NCBI RefSeq assembly: GCF_000504165.1
Contig: NZ_KI632505.1
Coordinates: 978,473 to 1,042,472 of the forward strand
Direction of reading: 5' to 3'
Source of the DNA: Bacillus sp. FJAT-14578
GTDB lineage: Bacteria; Bacillota; Bacilli; Bacillales; Bacillaceae_H
DNA length: 64,000 nucleotides
Positions within the stretch are counted from its first letter, which is position 1. The number at the start of each line of letters is the position of its first letter. Position numbers and translations under genes: made by a program. Positions 43,326 through 51,253 of this stretch are shown one piece after another. The notes below the pieces were generated by a model. That model made no database searches. It had not been told where the DNA came from and saw nothing but the letters and a program-made list of their open reading frames with translations.

Positions 43326-44798
43326 TTATATCGCTGTTTCCTCAACATCTGTCTCTGTTTTTACTGATATTTTTGTAAGGGCACTGACTGCCAGCATGAC
43401 AACAATGTTAACTACAAGTGCCGCTATACCGATATCAAGATCTTTTATAAACTGAGGGGCTTTCGGAAAGAACGTCCCCATAGTCGCACTGGTTATGGTT
43501 ACATAAGCAACCATGATGACACCGGCTATAATTCCTGCAGATGCGCCTGTTTTAGTAACAGGGTTTTTCTTCCACAAGCTGCAAAGTAAAGGTGGAAATA
43601 ATTGCAGTACAAAGCTGTAAGCCATGATCAGCAATGCAATAATACTGTTTCCGCCGAAAAAAGTGAAAAATAAAGCGATTAGCGCCACGATAGGGACAAA
43701 CATACGAGTTAATCGCCCAATCTGCTCATCAGTGGTATCCGGTTTGATCGCCTTATAAATATTTTTTGATAAAATCGTTGATGCCGTCAGTAATAACATC
43801 GAACACGGAACAAGTGCGGTTAAGATACCGGCGGCTCCGATGACTCCGACCACCCACGGATCAAAAGTTGCTTTTGCGATTTTAAAGAGGGCTAAATCTG
43901 TATCTGCTCCTTGTAAATTTGGAATTTGTAAAAGGGCTGTGAAGCCAATGAATAAAATGAATACCAAAATGATTTGGTAAAGCGGCAAAATAGCAGCATT
44001 CTGTCGCAACGTTCTTTCATCTTTAGACGATAAGCTTGCACCGAAGCATTGAGGCCACATATATTGCCCCAATCCGATGGTTAAACAGGTCGAAATATAC
44101 CAGGATATGCTGAGTCCTTCTTTAGGCATCAATAAAAACTCCGGCTTTGCCGCATCCAATGTTTCAAACATCGGCTTGATTCCGCCGTGATAGTGATACG
44201 GCAGGTAAATTCCTAAAAATAGAATGACAACGAGAAGGAGAATGTCTTTTAAAATGGCTGTTGAGGCCGAACCGTGAATACCGGACATTGACACAAATAT
44301 GGTGACGGCAACCACCCCAATGACCACGGCTAAATTCGGTGAAATCGTGCCATATGAAGCTTCTGATACAATAATTTTAAGTCCTTTTAACTGTAAAACG
44401 ATATAAGGGATCATCGAGACGACTCCGACGATTGCTACTAATAACCCGAGTGACTTACTATCATACTTCTTTGCAAAAAAATCAGATTGAGTAAGCACAC
44501 GATGTTTTTTGGCATAACGCCAAATAGGGGGCAAAATCCAGAACGGCACAATATAACAGAAAGCGTTGAAGATATAAATGATAGGGCCTCCCATTCGATA
44601 GGCTCCACCGCTTCCTCCCAGAAATACATACGTTGTAAAAATTTCACCAGCCATTAATACAAACATGATGATCGGACCAAAATTACGGCCGCCTACAGCC
44701 CATTCTTCCATCTGCATTTCTGGTCCTTTACGGGCACGGATCCCTAAATAGAAAGCAATAAGAAAAGTCCCTATAAGAATGAAGATAGCACTATTCAT
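43326..44798 (-). CDS. Sodium:solute symporter (SSF family)
   Basis: 490 aa, about 13 membrane segments. SSF marks: EEWAVGGRNFGPIIMFVLMA and GLGQYMWPQCFGASLSSKDE. Na+-driven uptake of a small organic solute. Its start overlaps the DUF3311 gene by 4 nt; such pairs are common for monocarboxylate-type transporters. Given the carnitine-like operon immediately upstream (cre site and inverted repeat between), carnitine, betaine or a breakdown product is a candidate substrate (inference). Confidence 0.9.
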   Translation of the reverse strand: MNSAIFILIGTFLIAFYLGIRARKGPEMQMEEWAVGGRNFGPIIMFVLMAGEIFTTYVFLGGSGGAYRMGGPIIYIFNAFCYIVPFWILPPIWRYAKKHRVLTQSDFFAKKYDSKSLGLLVAIVGVVSMIPYIVLQLKGLKIIVSEASYGTISPNLAVVIGVVAVTIFVSMSGIHGSASTAILKDILLLVVILFLGIYLPYHYHGGIKPMFETLDAAKPEFLLMPKEGLSISWYISTCLTIGLGQYMWPQCFGASLSSKDERTLRQNAAILPLYQIILVFILFIGFTALLQIPNLQGADTDLALFKIAKATFDPWVVGVIGAAGILTALVPCSMLLLTASTILSKNIYKAIKPDTTDEQIGRLTRMFVPIVALIALFFTFFGGNSIIALLIMAYSFVLQLFPPLLCSLWKKNPVTKTGASAGIIAGVIMVAYVTITSATMGTFFPKAPQFIKDLDIGIAALVVNIVVMLAVSALTKISVKTETDVEETAI

Positions 44799-44983
44799 TT
44801 ATTTCCCTCCTGTCTGTCTAACAGAATATTCGTAATGGATAAAAATACTGAAGTTAAAATGAGCCAGGCAGTCGCCCAAAAGACAATGAAGGGTAAACCA
44901 AATATATAAGGTTCGATACGGTTTACAACTGTGAACGCACCAATAACAGGAATCAGCCCTAGTATCCAAATTAAAATTTTCAC
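44795..44983 (-). CDS. DUF3311 small membrane subunit
   Basis: 62 aa with two membrane helices (ILIWILGLIPVIGAFTVVNR and FIVFWATAWLILTSVF). The stop overlaps the symporter ATG (ATGA). Always paired with SSF symporters; accessory role presumed. AAAGGGGGAA precedes its ATG. Confidence 0.85.
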   Translation of the reverse strand: MKILIWILGLIPVIGAFTVVNRIEPYIFGLPFIVFWATAWLILTSVFLSITNILLDRQEGNK

Positions 44984-45102
44984 TACGAAATTCCCCCTTT
45001 TGAAAAAATGTCAGTGATTTTACCGGTTGTATGCTCTCTTCTTACTTTGAGTTCTATTGAAATAGAGTAAGAGATAAAATATAGGTGATTTGAGCACTCA
45101 AA

Positions 45103-45118
45103 TTGAAAGCGCTTTAAA
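45103..45118 (-). promoter_or_regulatory. cre site upstream of the symporter operon
   Basis: TTGAAAGCGCTTTAAA, matching 13 of 14 cre consensus positions; a perfect inverted repeat around CG. Located 120 nt upstream of the DUF3311 start. Confidence 0.7.
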
Positions 45119-45140
45119 TGCAAGGTAGGAAGAAATGAAC

Positions 45141-45186
45141 TCAGTATTACATAAAAGGTCAATCAAGACCTTTTATGTAATACTGA
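45141..45186. terminator. Perfect 20-bp inverted repeat after the dmlA-like gene
   Basis: tcagtattacataaaaggtc and its exact complement around a 6-nt loop, 37 nt past the stop of the dehydrogenase gene. Most likely the operon terminator, although the U-run is poor. Confidence 0.65.
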
Positions 45187-45222
45187 ATAAAGCAGATTAA
45201 TCTATAGGAATGTATCTGTCTA

Positions 45223-46317
45223 TCAGTTTTTCACATTTTGAGTAAGAACTAAAAATTTGATCAGGTCTACTACACGGTTTCCTACGTCTAGCGTAGAAGA
45301 AGTTCCATTCATATCCGGTGTCAACACTTCGTCTTCCACTAAAAGTTGTTCCATCGCATCCAACACTAGTTTTCCGTAAGCTTCATACCCGAAAAAGTCG
45401 AGCATCTGGCTTGCTGACCAAATCGCCGCTAGCGGATTAGCAATGCCTAGTCCTGCAATGTCAGGTGCAGAACCATGAATCGGTTCAAACATCGACGGGA
45501 AGTTTCTTTCTGGATTAATATTGGCTCCGGCAGCAAGGCCGATGCCGCCGGCGAGTGCCGCACCCAAATCCGTTAGTATATCGCCAAATAAGTTCGATGT
45601 CACAACAACTTCAAAGCGTTTTGGATCTTTAATCATTAACATCGCCGCTGCGTCAACAAGATAGGAAGCCGTTTTAACTTCCGGGTATTCTGCACTTACT
45701 TCTTCAAATACTTGATCCCAGAAAACCATCGAGTAATTAAGCGCGTTCGCTTTCGAAATGCTCGTCAGCGTTCTTCCTTCTTTTTTGGCAATTTCAAAGG
45801 CATAGCGGATGATGCGTTCTGTGCCTTTTCGTGAAAAGACGCTGTTTTGCAAAACGACTTCATGTTCTTGTCCTTTAAACAACCAATCCCCTGCTCCGGA
45901 ATATTCGCCTTCACTATTTTCGCGGATGAACAGCATATCAATGTCTTCACGATTCACACCTACCAGCGGCAAATGAGCTCCTTTTAACAACTTCACAGGG
46001 CGGATATTTACATACTGATCAAAGCTCTTGCGAATCTTCAACAATAAATCCCATAACGAAATATGGTCAGGGACGCCGGGAAACCCGACTGCCCCTAAAT
46101 AAATGGCATCAAAATTTTTCAGCTGCTCCATTCCATCATCATCCATCATCTTTCCGTGTTTCGCGTAAAACTCGCATCCCCATGGAAAGTATGTGAAATC
46201 AAATCGGAAACCTGTATCCAGTTCCGCCACTTTATTTAATACTTTAACCCCTTCATTAATGACTTCAGGACCGATGCCGTCACCGGCGATAACCGCTATT
46301 TTAAATACTTTCAACAT
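45223..46317 (-). CDS. dmlA: D-malate/tartrate dehydrogenase (decarboxylating), DmlA-like
   Basis: 364 aa member of the isocitrate/isopropylmalate dehydrogenase family of the tartrate/D-malate type: VIAGDGIGPEVINEGVKVL, IYLGAVGFPGVPDHISLWDL, RKSFDQYVNIRPVKLL (R and K substrate contacts), FIRENSEGEYSGAG, SNLFGDILTDLGAALAGGIG and FEPIHGSAPDIAG. Converts D-malate to pyruvate and CO2 with NAD+. Last gene of the Rieske-ALDH operon (13-nt gap). In carnitine degradation this enzyme class finishes the pathway after malic semialdehyde oxidation. Confidence 0.9.
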   Translation of the reverse strand: MLKVFKIAVIAGDGIGPEVINEGVKVLNKVAELDTGFRFDFTYFPWGCEFYAKHGKMMDDDGMEQLKNFDAIYLGAVGFPGVPDHISLWDLLLKIRKSFDQYVNIRPVKLLKGAHLPLVGVNREDIDMLFIRENSEGEYSGAGDWLFKGQEHEVVLQNSVFSRKGTERIIRYAFEIAKKEGRTLTSISKANALNYSMVFWDQVFEEVSAEYPEVKTASYLVDAAAMLMIKDPKRFEVVVTSNLFGDILTDLGAALAGGIGLAAGANINPERNFPSMFEPIHGSAPDIAGLGIANPLAAIWSASQMLDFFGYEAYGKLVLDAMEQLLVEDEVLTPDMNGTSSTLDVGNRVVDLIKFLVLTQNVKN

Positions 46318-46330
46318 AATCCCCTCATTT

Positions 46331-47782
46331 TCAGCTTTGATTCCAAACGACCAATTTCATTTCAGTCATTTCTTCTACTGCGTATTTGATTCCTTCACGG
46401 CCTGTCCCGCTTTCTTTCACCCCGCCGTATGGCATCTGATCGACACGATATGTCGGTACATCATTAATGATGACCCCGCCCACGTGCAATTCCCGTGAAG
46501 CGTACAACGCATTTTTCACATTGTTTGTGTAAATACCTGCCTGCAATCCAAAGCGGGAATCATTCACCTGTTCAACGGCTTCTTTGATTGAACTCACTTT
46601 ATTTACAACGACAACCGGAGCGAATGCTTCTTGGCAGGACACCTTTAACGAATGGTCGGCATCTATAATAATGGTTGGCTCAAGAATGCCATTTTGCAGT
46701 TTGCCACCTGCTGCGATTGCGGCATGGCTGTTTTTCGTTTCGCCGATCCAGTCCACTACCCGTTCAGTTTCCCTTTTTGAAATCAATGCGGAAATATATG
46801 TGTCCGGATTAAACGGGTCGCCGATTGTCAGCTTCTTCGCCGCTTCAGTGAATTTCGCAACAAATTCTTCATACACATCTTCATGCGCATACACACGCTG
46901 CAGGGAAATGCATACTTGCCCTTGATTGGAGAAAGCGCCCATGATGCAGCGGTCAATGATTTGATCGACGTCAATATCTTTGTCAATGATTAAGGCCGAA
47001 TTGGAACCAAGTTCAAGAGTCGTCTTTTTCAAGCCAGCTTTGTTCCGGATACCGATGCCGACACCCGGGCTTCCTGTAAATGTGACCATGCTTACGCGGT
47101 CGTCTTCCACGATCGCTTCCCCGACTGTGCCCCCTGGACCTGTCACCACATTTAATACACCCGCCGGGAGACCTGCTTCTTCAAAAAGTTCCGCGATAAA
47201 GAGAGCGGACAACGGGGTTTGCGACGCTGGCTTCAAAACAATCGTATTACCAGCTGCAATGGCCGGCCCAACTTTATGTGCGACAAGATTCATCGGGAAG
47301 TTAAACGGGGTAATTGCCCCAATGACCCCAATCGGCTCTCTTAACGTGTAGCCGATTCGGCCGACCCCGCCAACAGCGGCATCAAAAGGAATCGTTTCTC
47401 CATGAATTCTTTTTGCTTCTTCAGCCGAAAATTTATACGTTTCAATCGTTCTCGCCACTTCTGCTTTCGCGAACATGATTGGCTTGGCCGATTCACGGGT
47501 AATAATTTCTGCCGCTTCATCCGCTTTTTCTTTTAATAACACTACAACTCTCTCCAAAATATCCGCTCGCTCATATGCCGGCATTTTCGCCATGATTCCG
47601 CGTGCATTATAGGCAGCGTCTATTGCCTGCACGACCTGCGCTTTATCCGCCATCGCAATTTGGGCGATTTCTTCCCCGGAATAAGGAGAGTAAAGGGGAG
47701 CATATTTCGCTGTTTCTACTTTTTCGCCATTGATCATTAAAAACTGCTTCGTCACTTTTACTTCATTCACTAATTTACTCAT
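46331..47782 (-). CDS. Aldehyde dehydrogenase, probable malic semialdehyde dehydrogenase
   Basis: 483 aa from the ATG at 47782, which overlaps the Rieske gene end by 8 nt. Aldehyde dehydrogenase marks: ITPFNFPMNLVAHKVGPAIA, VTFTGSPGVGIGIRNKAG, TLELGSNSALIIDKDID (catalytic Glu) and FSNQGQVCISLQRVYAHEDV (catalytic Cys). The chain is of the lactaldehyde/glyceraldehyde-3-phosphate-like (GapN-related) branch. Sitting between a Rieske oxygenase and a D-malate-type dehydrogenase, oxidation of malic semialdehyde to malate is the most economical role (inference). Confidence 0.9.
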   Translation of the reverse strand: MSKLVNEVKVTKQFLMINGEKVETAKYAPLYSPYSGEEIAQIAMADKAQVVQAIDAAYNARGIMAKMPAYERADILERVVVLLKEKADEAAEIITRESAKPIMFAKAEVARTIETYKFSAEEAKRIHGETIPFDAAVGGVGRIGYTLREPIGVIGAITPFNFPMNLVAHKVGPAIAAGNTIVLKPASQTPLSALFIAELFEEAGLPAGVLNVVTGPGGTVGEAIVEDDRVSMVTFTGSPGVGIGIRNKAGLKKTTLELGSNSALIIDKDIDVDQIIDRCIMGAFSNQGQVCISLQRVYAHEDVYEEFVAKFTEAAKKLTIGDPFNPDTYISALISKRETERVVDWIGETKNSHAAIAAGGKLQNGILEPTIIIDADHSLKVSCQEAFAPVVVVNKVSSIKEAVEQVNDSRFGLQAGIYTNNVKNALYASRELHVGGVIINDVPTYRVDQMPYGGVKESGTGREGIKYAVEEMTEMKLVVWNQS

Positions 47783-48857
47783 TGAGGGCCTCCAATACCA
47801 TTTCATGAAATTGTACAATTGCTTTTTCTGAAGAAGAATATACTCCCTTGTTAAATGCACGAGAGCGGAAACCGATTTGCTCTAATTCCACAAGGTCTAC
47901 ATCTTCCTGGCGCACTTGTTCAGCAAAAGCAACTAAGTCTTTTTCTTCCTGTGTCAAATTCTCGTCACGGAAATAATAAGTGTAAACAGCCAAAGTTGTT
48001 TCATGATCAATCGGCAGCATTTGAATCGTCGCCATATTTCCAGGACCCGGATAAATCGTCAACATTAGATTCGGCCACAACCAAAAGAATGACCCGCCTT
48101 GCATTTCTGCCTGATTTAAATCGACTGATCCGTAATTTTTATCCGGTTTAACAATGGAGCCTTGAAGCGAATAGTTTTCACATGTGATGATTTGATAATC
48201 GTCCATGTCAAGTGCCGCAACGAAGCTTGGGTGGGCCACATGGCAGTGATCGCATTCTAAATAATTATCAATAAACGCTTTCCAGTTCGCTTTGATTATC
48301 CGGGTTTTTTGGTTCGTTCTTTTCAACTCGCTTAAAAACGGATATTTGCTTAAGCGGTCGAAGAAATCGCCGTAAGATTCCCTAAGCGGTTTCGCGTTAT
48401 CATCCAAGTTTACAAAAATTAAAGATTCCAAGATTTCCATGCGTACTGAGCGTAAACAAGCATCCTGTACACATGCTGCATCTTCGCCTCTAAAGTTCGG
48501 AGCTTTGTTTAATTTCCCATCCAATTTGAACGTCCAGCCATGGTAGCCGCATTGTAAAATCTTCTTTTTTCCTGATTCACTTTTTTCAAGCTTTGTCGCA
48601 CGGTGCGGACAAACGTTATAAAAAGCGCGAATCACTTCATCTTGCCCTCGAGTTACGATAATTGGCTCGCCTGCAACTTCCGTTGTAAAAAAAGCACCCG
48701 CTTTTTCCAATTGGCTGACATGTCCTACAAGCTGCCAAGATTTAGAGAATACTAGATCCATTTCTTTTTCAAGTACTTTCGGATCTGTGTATTTGTCATA
48801 TGTTAAAGTTCTTTCAAACGTCCGATTAGATGCATTTTCTACTTTATTATAAGCCAT
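47775..48857 (-). CDS. Rieske oxygenase alpha subunit of the quaternary-ammonium (CntA-like) group
   Basis: 360 aa. Rieske [2Fe-2S] ligands C83-P-H85 and C103-GY-H106 (VCPHRATKLE; LQCGYHGWTF). Mononuclear iron ligands H204 and H209 in NYLECDHCHVAHPSF. The bridging residue before them is Glu201, where aromatic-ring dioxygenases have Asp; Glu is typical of oxygenases acting on carnitine, betaine and stachydrine. With the aldehyde and D-malate-type dehydrogenases downstream, cleavage of carnitine to trimethylamine and malic semialdehyde is favoured; glycine betaine or proline betaine remain possible. No CntB-type reductase is encoded; a ferredoxin gene lies 103 nt upstream. Confidence 0.88.
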   Translation of the reverse strand: MAYNKVENASNRTFERTLTYDKYTDPKVLEKEMDLVFSKSWQLVGHVSQLEKAGAFFTTEVAGEPIIVTRGQDEVIRAFYNVCPHRATKLEKSESGKKKILQCGYHGWTFKLDGKLNKAPNFRGEDAACVQDACLRSVRMEILESLIFVNLDDNAKPLRESYGDFFDRLSKYPFLSELKRTNQKTRIIKANWKAFIDNYLECDHCHVAHPSFVAALDMDDYQIITCENYSLQGSIVKPDKNYGSVDLNQAEMQGGSFFWLWPNLMLTIYPGPGNMATIQMLPIDHETTLAVYTYYFRDENLTQEEKDLVAFAEQVRQEDVDLVELEQIGFRSRAFNKGVYSSSEKAIVQFHEMVLEALNE

Positions 48858-48960
48858 AATTCATTCTCCTCTATCAATAATTGATAAGTTTTTATCAGAA
48901 AGGTCGAAATTTTTTAGAAATTAGTTTGATATTCATAGAATGAGCAAGATGTTTACCCCG

Positions 48961-49209
48961 CTATCCCATTTGAACCGATTTACAAGTAAAAGGTGCATCA
49001 GCCACTTTTATGGAATCTGTTGGACAACCTTCTAAAGCATCTTCTAAATCTTCTTCTAATTCATCTAGCACATTCGTTAGCCCCTGGTTGTCATCAAGAA
49101 TCGCAAAAGCAATTCCTTCATCGTTGTAATCAAAAATTTCTGGTGCTGTTGCTCCACATGCCCCGCAAGCGATGCATGTATCCTGGTCTACTATTGTGTA
49201 TTTAGCCAT
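48961..49209 (-). CDS. fer: [4Fe-4S] ferredoxin
   Basis: 82 aa, single cluster: C-I-A-C-G-A-C near residue 12 and the fourth cysteine in EGCPTDSIKV (about 62), with an acidic middle (DELEEDLEDALE), as in Bacillus Fer. First gene of the Rieske operon and therefore the likely electron donor to the oxygenase. AGGACC precedes the ATG. A sigma-54 promoter lies about 150 nt upstream. Confidence 0.92.
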   Translation of the reverse strand: MAKYTIVDQDTCIACGACGATAPEIFDYNDEGIAFAILDDNQGLTNVLDELEEDLEDALEGCPTDSIKVADAPFTCKSVQMG

Positions 49210-49363
49210 GCGGTCCTCCCCCGATCATCGTAATATCAAAAACCTCATGCTGTTTTTCCATTTTACTCCTCCCTAACTGTCTTAATTTCTGATATCCTGC
49301 TTTGCTTGAATGGGTTCATCCACTCCTGGCATGCTTGCCTTGCAGCCTGTCACTTTTATATAC

Positions 49364-49380
49364 ATGCAATTGGCATGCCA
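49364..49380 (-). promoter_or_regulatory. Sigma-54 (-24/-12) promoter of the ferredoxin-Rieske operon
   Basis: Minus strand TGGCAT-GCCAA-TTGCAT: GG and GC exactly 12 nt apart, near-perfect match to TGGCAC-N5-TTGCA. Directs transcription into the ferredoxin gene; the divergent sigma-54 activator is encoded 140 nt away. Confidence 0.85.
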
Positions 49381-49425
49381 ACTCCCAAAAATAGTTGTAA
49401 TACACTAAAAATTTAGAATTTTATT

Positions 49426-49460
49426 TAAAAACGCTTTCAAAATGAGTTATAATTAACTCA
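49426..49460. promoter_or_regulatory. cre site and probable activator binding site (UAS)
   Basis: 49426-49439 reads TGAAAGCGTTTTTA on the minus strand (13/14 cre). 49443-49460 is the perfect inverted repeat TGAGTTA-TAAT-TAACTCA, 65-80 nt upstream of the -24 element, where an enhancer-binding protein would bind. The half-site TAACTCA recurs at 49485. Confidence 0.7.
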
Positions 49461-49520
49461 ATTTTGATTAAACATTATTCGAAATTAACTCACTACCTTA
49501 AAAAAAGAGAGGGTCACTCT

Positions 49521-50894
49521 ATGAAAAGTCCTAATGCAACAGGCAATATTGAAATGACGCTGGAAGCTCTTTTAAAAATTCTTGATCATTCTTCAGATGA
49601 AATTTTCGTCCTCGACGGTGAACAGCGGATTCTTTATGTGAACCAGGCATGTGAGCGCCATTACGGCTTGAAGCCAACTGATGTTATCGGCAAGTACAAT
49701 GTCGATTTATTTGAAAAAGGCTATTGGAAACCGTCCATCGTGCCGGAAGTATATAAAAGAAAAAAGCCTTGCTACATGAAGCAGCAGACTTATATCGGAG
49801 CTGAACTGATGACGTGTGCAATCCCGCTCTTAAATGACGAAGGTGAAATCGAGCTCGTCGTTATCACATCAACTGAATCACAGACTTATAGAATGCTGAA
49901 AGCAAAGGAAACAAACGATGAGTCAAAAACTACTCAAGAAGATGGGGAAACCGACCGGATTGTGACGAACAGCGGAAAAATCAACCGAATCTTAACTTTC
50001 TGTAAAAAAGTAGCGCCAACTGATTCGACGATTTTAATTCAAGGAGAATCAGGAACAGGAAAAGGGGTGCTTGCCCATTTCATTCACCGGATCAGTAAAC
50101 GGAAAAGCGGCCCGTTCCTAACGATCAACTGTGCGGCTATTCCAGAAGAATTGCTCGAGTCTGAGCTATTCGGCTATTCAAAAGGTGCATTTACCGGAGC
50201 GAGCAAAACCGGAAAACCAGGATTGATTGAAGCAGCGGACGGCGGCACTGTTTTTCTGGATGAAATCGGGGAAATGCCGCTCGCTCTGCAGGCGAAGCTC
50301 TTACAAGTCATCCAAGATAAACAGTTCATTCCTATTGGAGGCAGCGAAATGAAAAAAGTGGATATTCGCATCATTGCCGCAACGAACCAAGATTTAATTA
50401 AAATGGTCAACGACAAACGCTTTCGGGAAGATTTATTCTACAGGCTGAATGTGATTGACATTCACCTGCCGCCGCTTCGTGAACGTAAAGAAGATATCAT
50501 TCCGCTCACATACAACTTTTTAAATAAATTCAATAAAAAGTACCATGAAAACAAAGTCATCTCTGAAGAGTGCCTGAATATCTTAATCCATTATTCATGG
50601 CCGGGCAATGTTCGCCAGCTCGAAAATTTGATTGAACGATTAGTCGTCATTAGCGACTCGGTCATCCAAGTGGCTGACTTGCCGGATATCATTACCGATA
50701 ATGTTGGACAAGTTACCCAACTCGCTCTCCCTACCTCACTTGATAAAGCGATTGATGAAACGAAACGCATCTTAATCAGAAAATCTTACCAAACGTATAA
50801 ATCATCCAGAAAAGTTGCACAAGATCTCGATATCAGCCAGACAAAGGCCTCCAAATTAATCCGGGAGTACTGCGGGGATTTAATGGATAATTAG
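49521..50894 (+). CDS. PAS-domain sigma-54 activator (RocR/enhancer-binding type)
   Basis: 457 aa from the ATG at 49521 (AGAGAGGG upstream). PAS domain about 16-120 (DEIFVLDGEQRILYVNQACE), AAA+ domain with Walker A GESGTGKG (175-182), sigma-54 contact loop GAFTGA (222-227) and Walker B GGTVFLDEIGEMP, ending in a Fis-type HTH (SSRKVAQDLDISQTKASKLI). Divergent from the ferredoxin-Rieske operon, whose sigma-54 promoter and UAS it most likely serves; the PAS domain probably senses the substrate. It might also act on the rocA sigma-54 promoter at 54216. Confidence 0.92.
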   Translation: MKSPNATGNIEMTLEALLKILDHSSDEIFVLDGEQRILYVNQACERHYGLKPTDVIGKYNVDLFEKGYWKPSIVPEVYKRKKPCYMKQQTYIGAELMTCAIPLLNDEGEIELVVITSTESQTYRMLKAKETNDESKTTQEDGETDRIVTNSGKINRILTFCKKVAPTDSTILIQGESGTGKGVLAHFIHRISKRKSGPFLTINCAAIPEELLESELFGYSKGAFTGASKTGKPGLIEAADGGTVFLDEIGEMPLALQAKLLQVIQDKQFIPIGGSEMKKVDIRIIAATNQDLIKMVNDKRFREDLFYRLNVIDIHLPPLRERKEDIIPLTYNFLNKFNKKYHENKVISEECLNILIHYSWPGNVRQLENLIERLVVISDSVIQVADLPDIITDNVGQVTQLALPTSLDKAIDETKRILIRKSYQTYKSSRKVAQDLDISQTKASKLIREYCGDLMDN

Positions 50895-50901
50895 GACAAT
50901 A

Positions 50902-50989
50902 GAGGATAAGCCAAAAGGGTAAAAAGCAACCCTTTTGACTTATCCTCTTTGAAAAGGAACCATCTACCAATTCAACGGTAGATGGTTCC
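50902..50989. terminator. Two hairpins after the sigma-54 activator gene
   Basis: 50902-50947 pairs gaggataagccaaaagggt with acccttttgacttatcctc. 50956-50989 pairs ggaaccatctacc with ggtagatggttcc. Both are strong stems. Confidence 0.8.
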
Positions 50990-51020
50990 ATATGCTTATG
51001 CTTCCACTAAACAATGATCA

Positions 51021-51146
51021 TTAAAGTAAATCTTCGGTAAGGATTTTATAACCGCGAATGCCCTTGAAAGCTTCTTTTGCTTCCTTTTTAGTATCGAACT
51101 CAAACATTTGAATGTTGTTCTTTGAATGGACAGTGATTACCCACAC
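51021..51146 (-). CDS. Small protein, paralogue of the gene at 10841-11002
   Basis: 41 aa from a GTG at 51146 behind GGAGGGA. Reads VWVITVHSKNNIQMFEFDTK then EAKEAFKGIRGYKILTE. About 70 percent of positions agree with the 53-aa protein at 10841, which supports both being real. Lacks the C-terminal 10 residues of that protein. Function unknown. Confidence 0.75.
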   Translation of the reverse strand: MWVITVHSKNNIQMFEFDTKKEAKEAFKGIRGYKILTEDLL

Positions 51147-51253
51147 GAAAAAATCCCTCCAATTAAAGCATTATTTTTTCATAGATTGCTAGTGTATGCG
51201 GCACTTTATCCTACCCTTACAAACAGTAAGATTCCACTGATGAAAATGTCACT

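Noticed and set aside
45118..45129. Single ATGCAAGGTA-like motif far from padR
   Set aside because: One isolated half-site next to a cre box; not enough to propose PadR control there.
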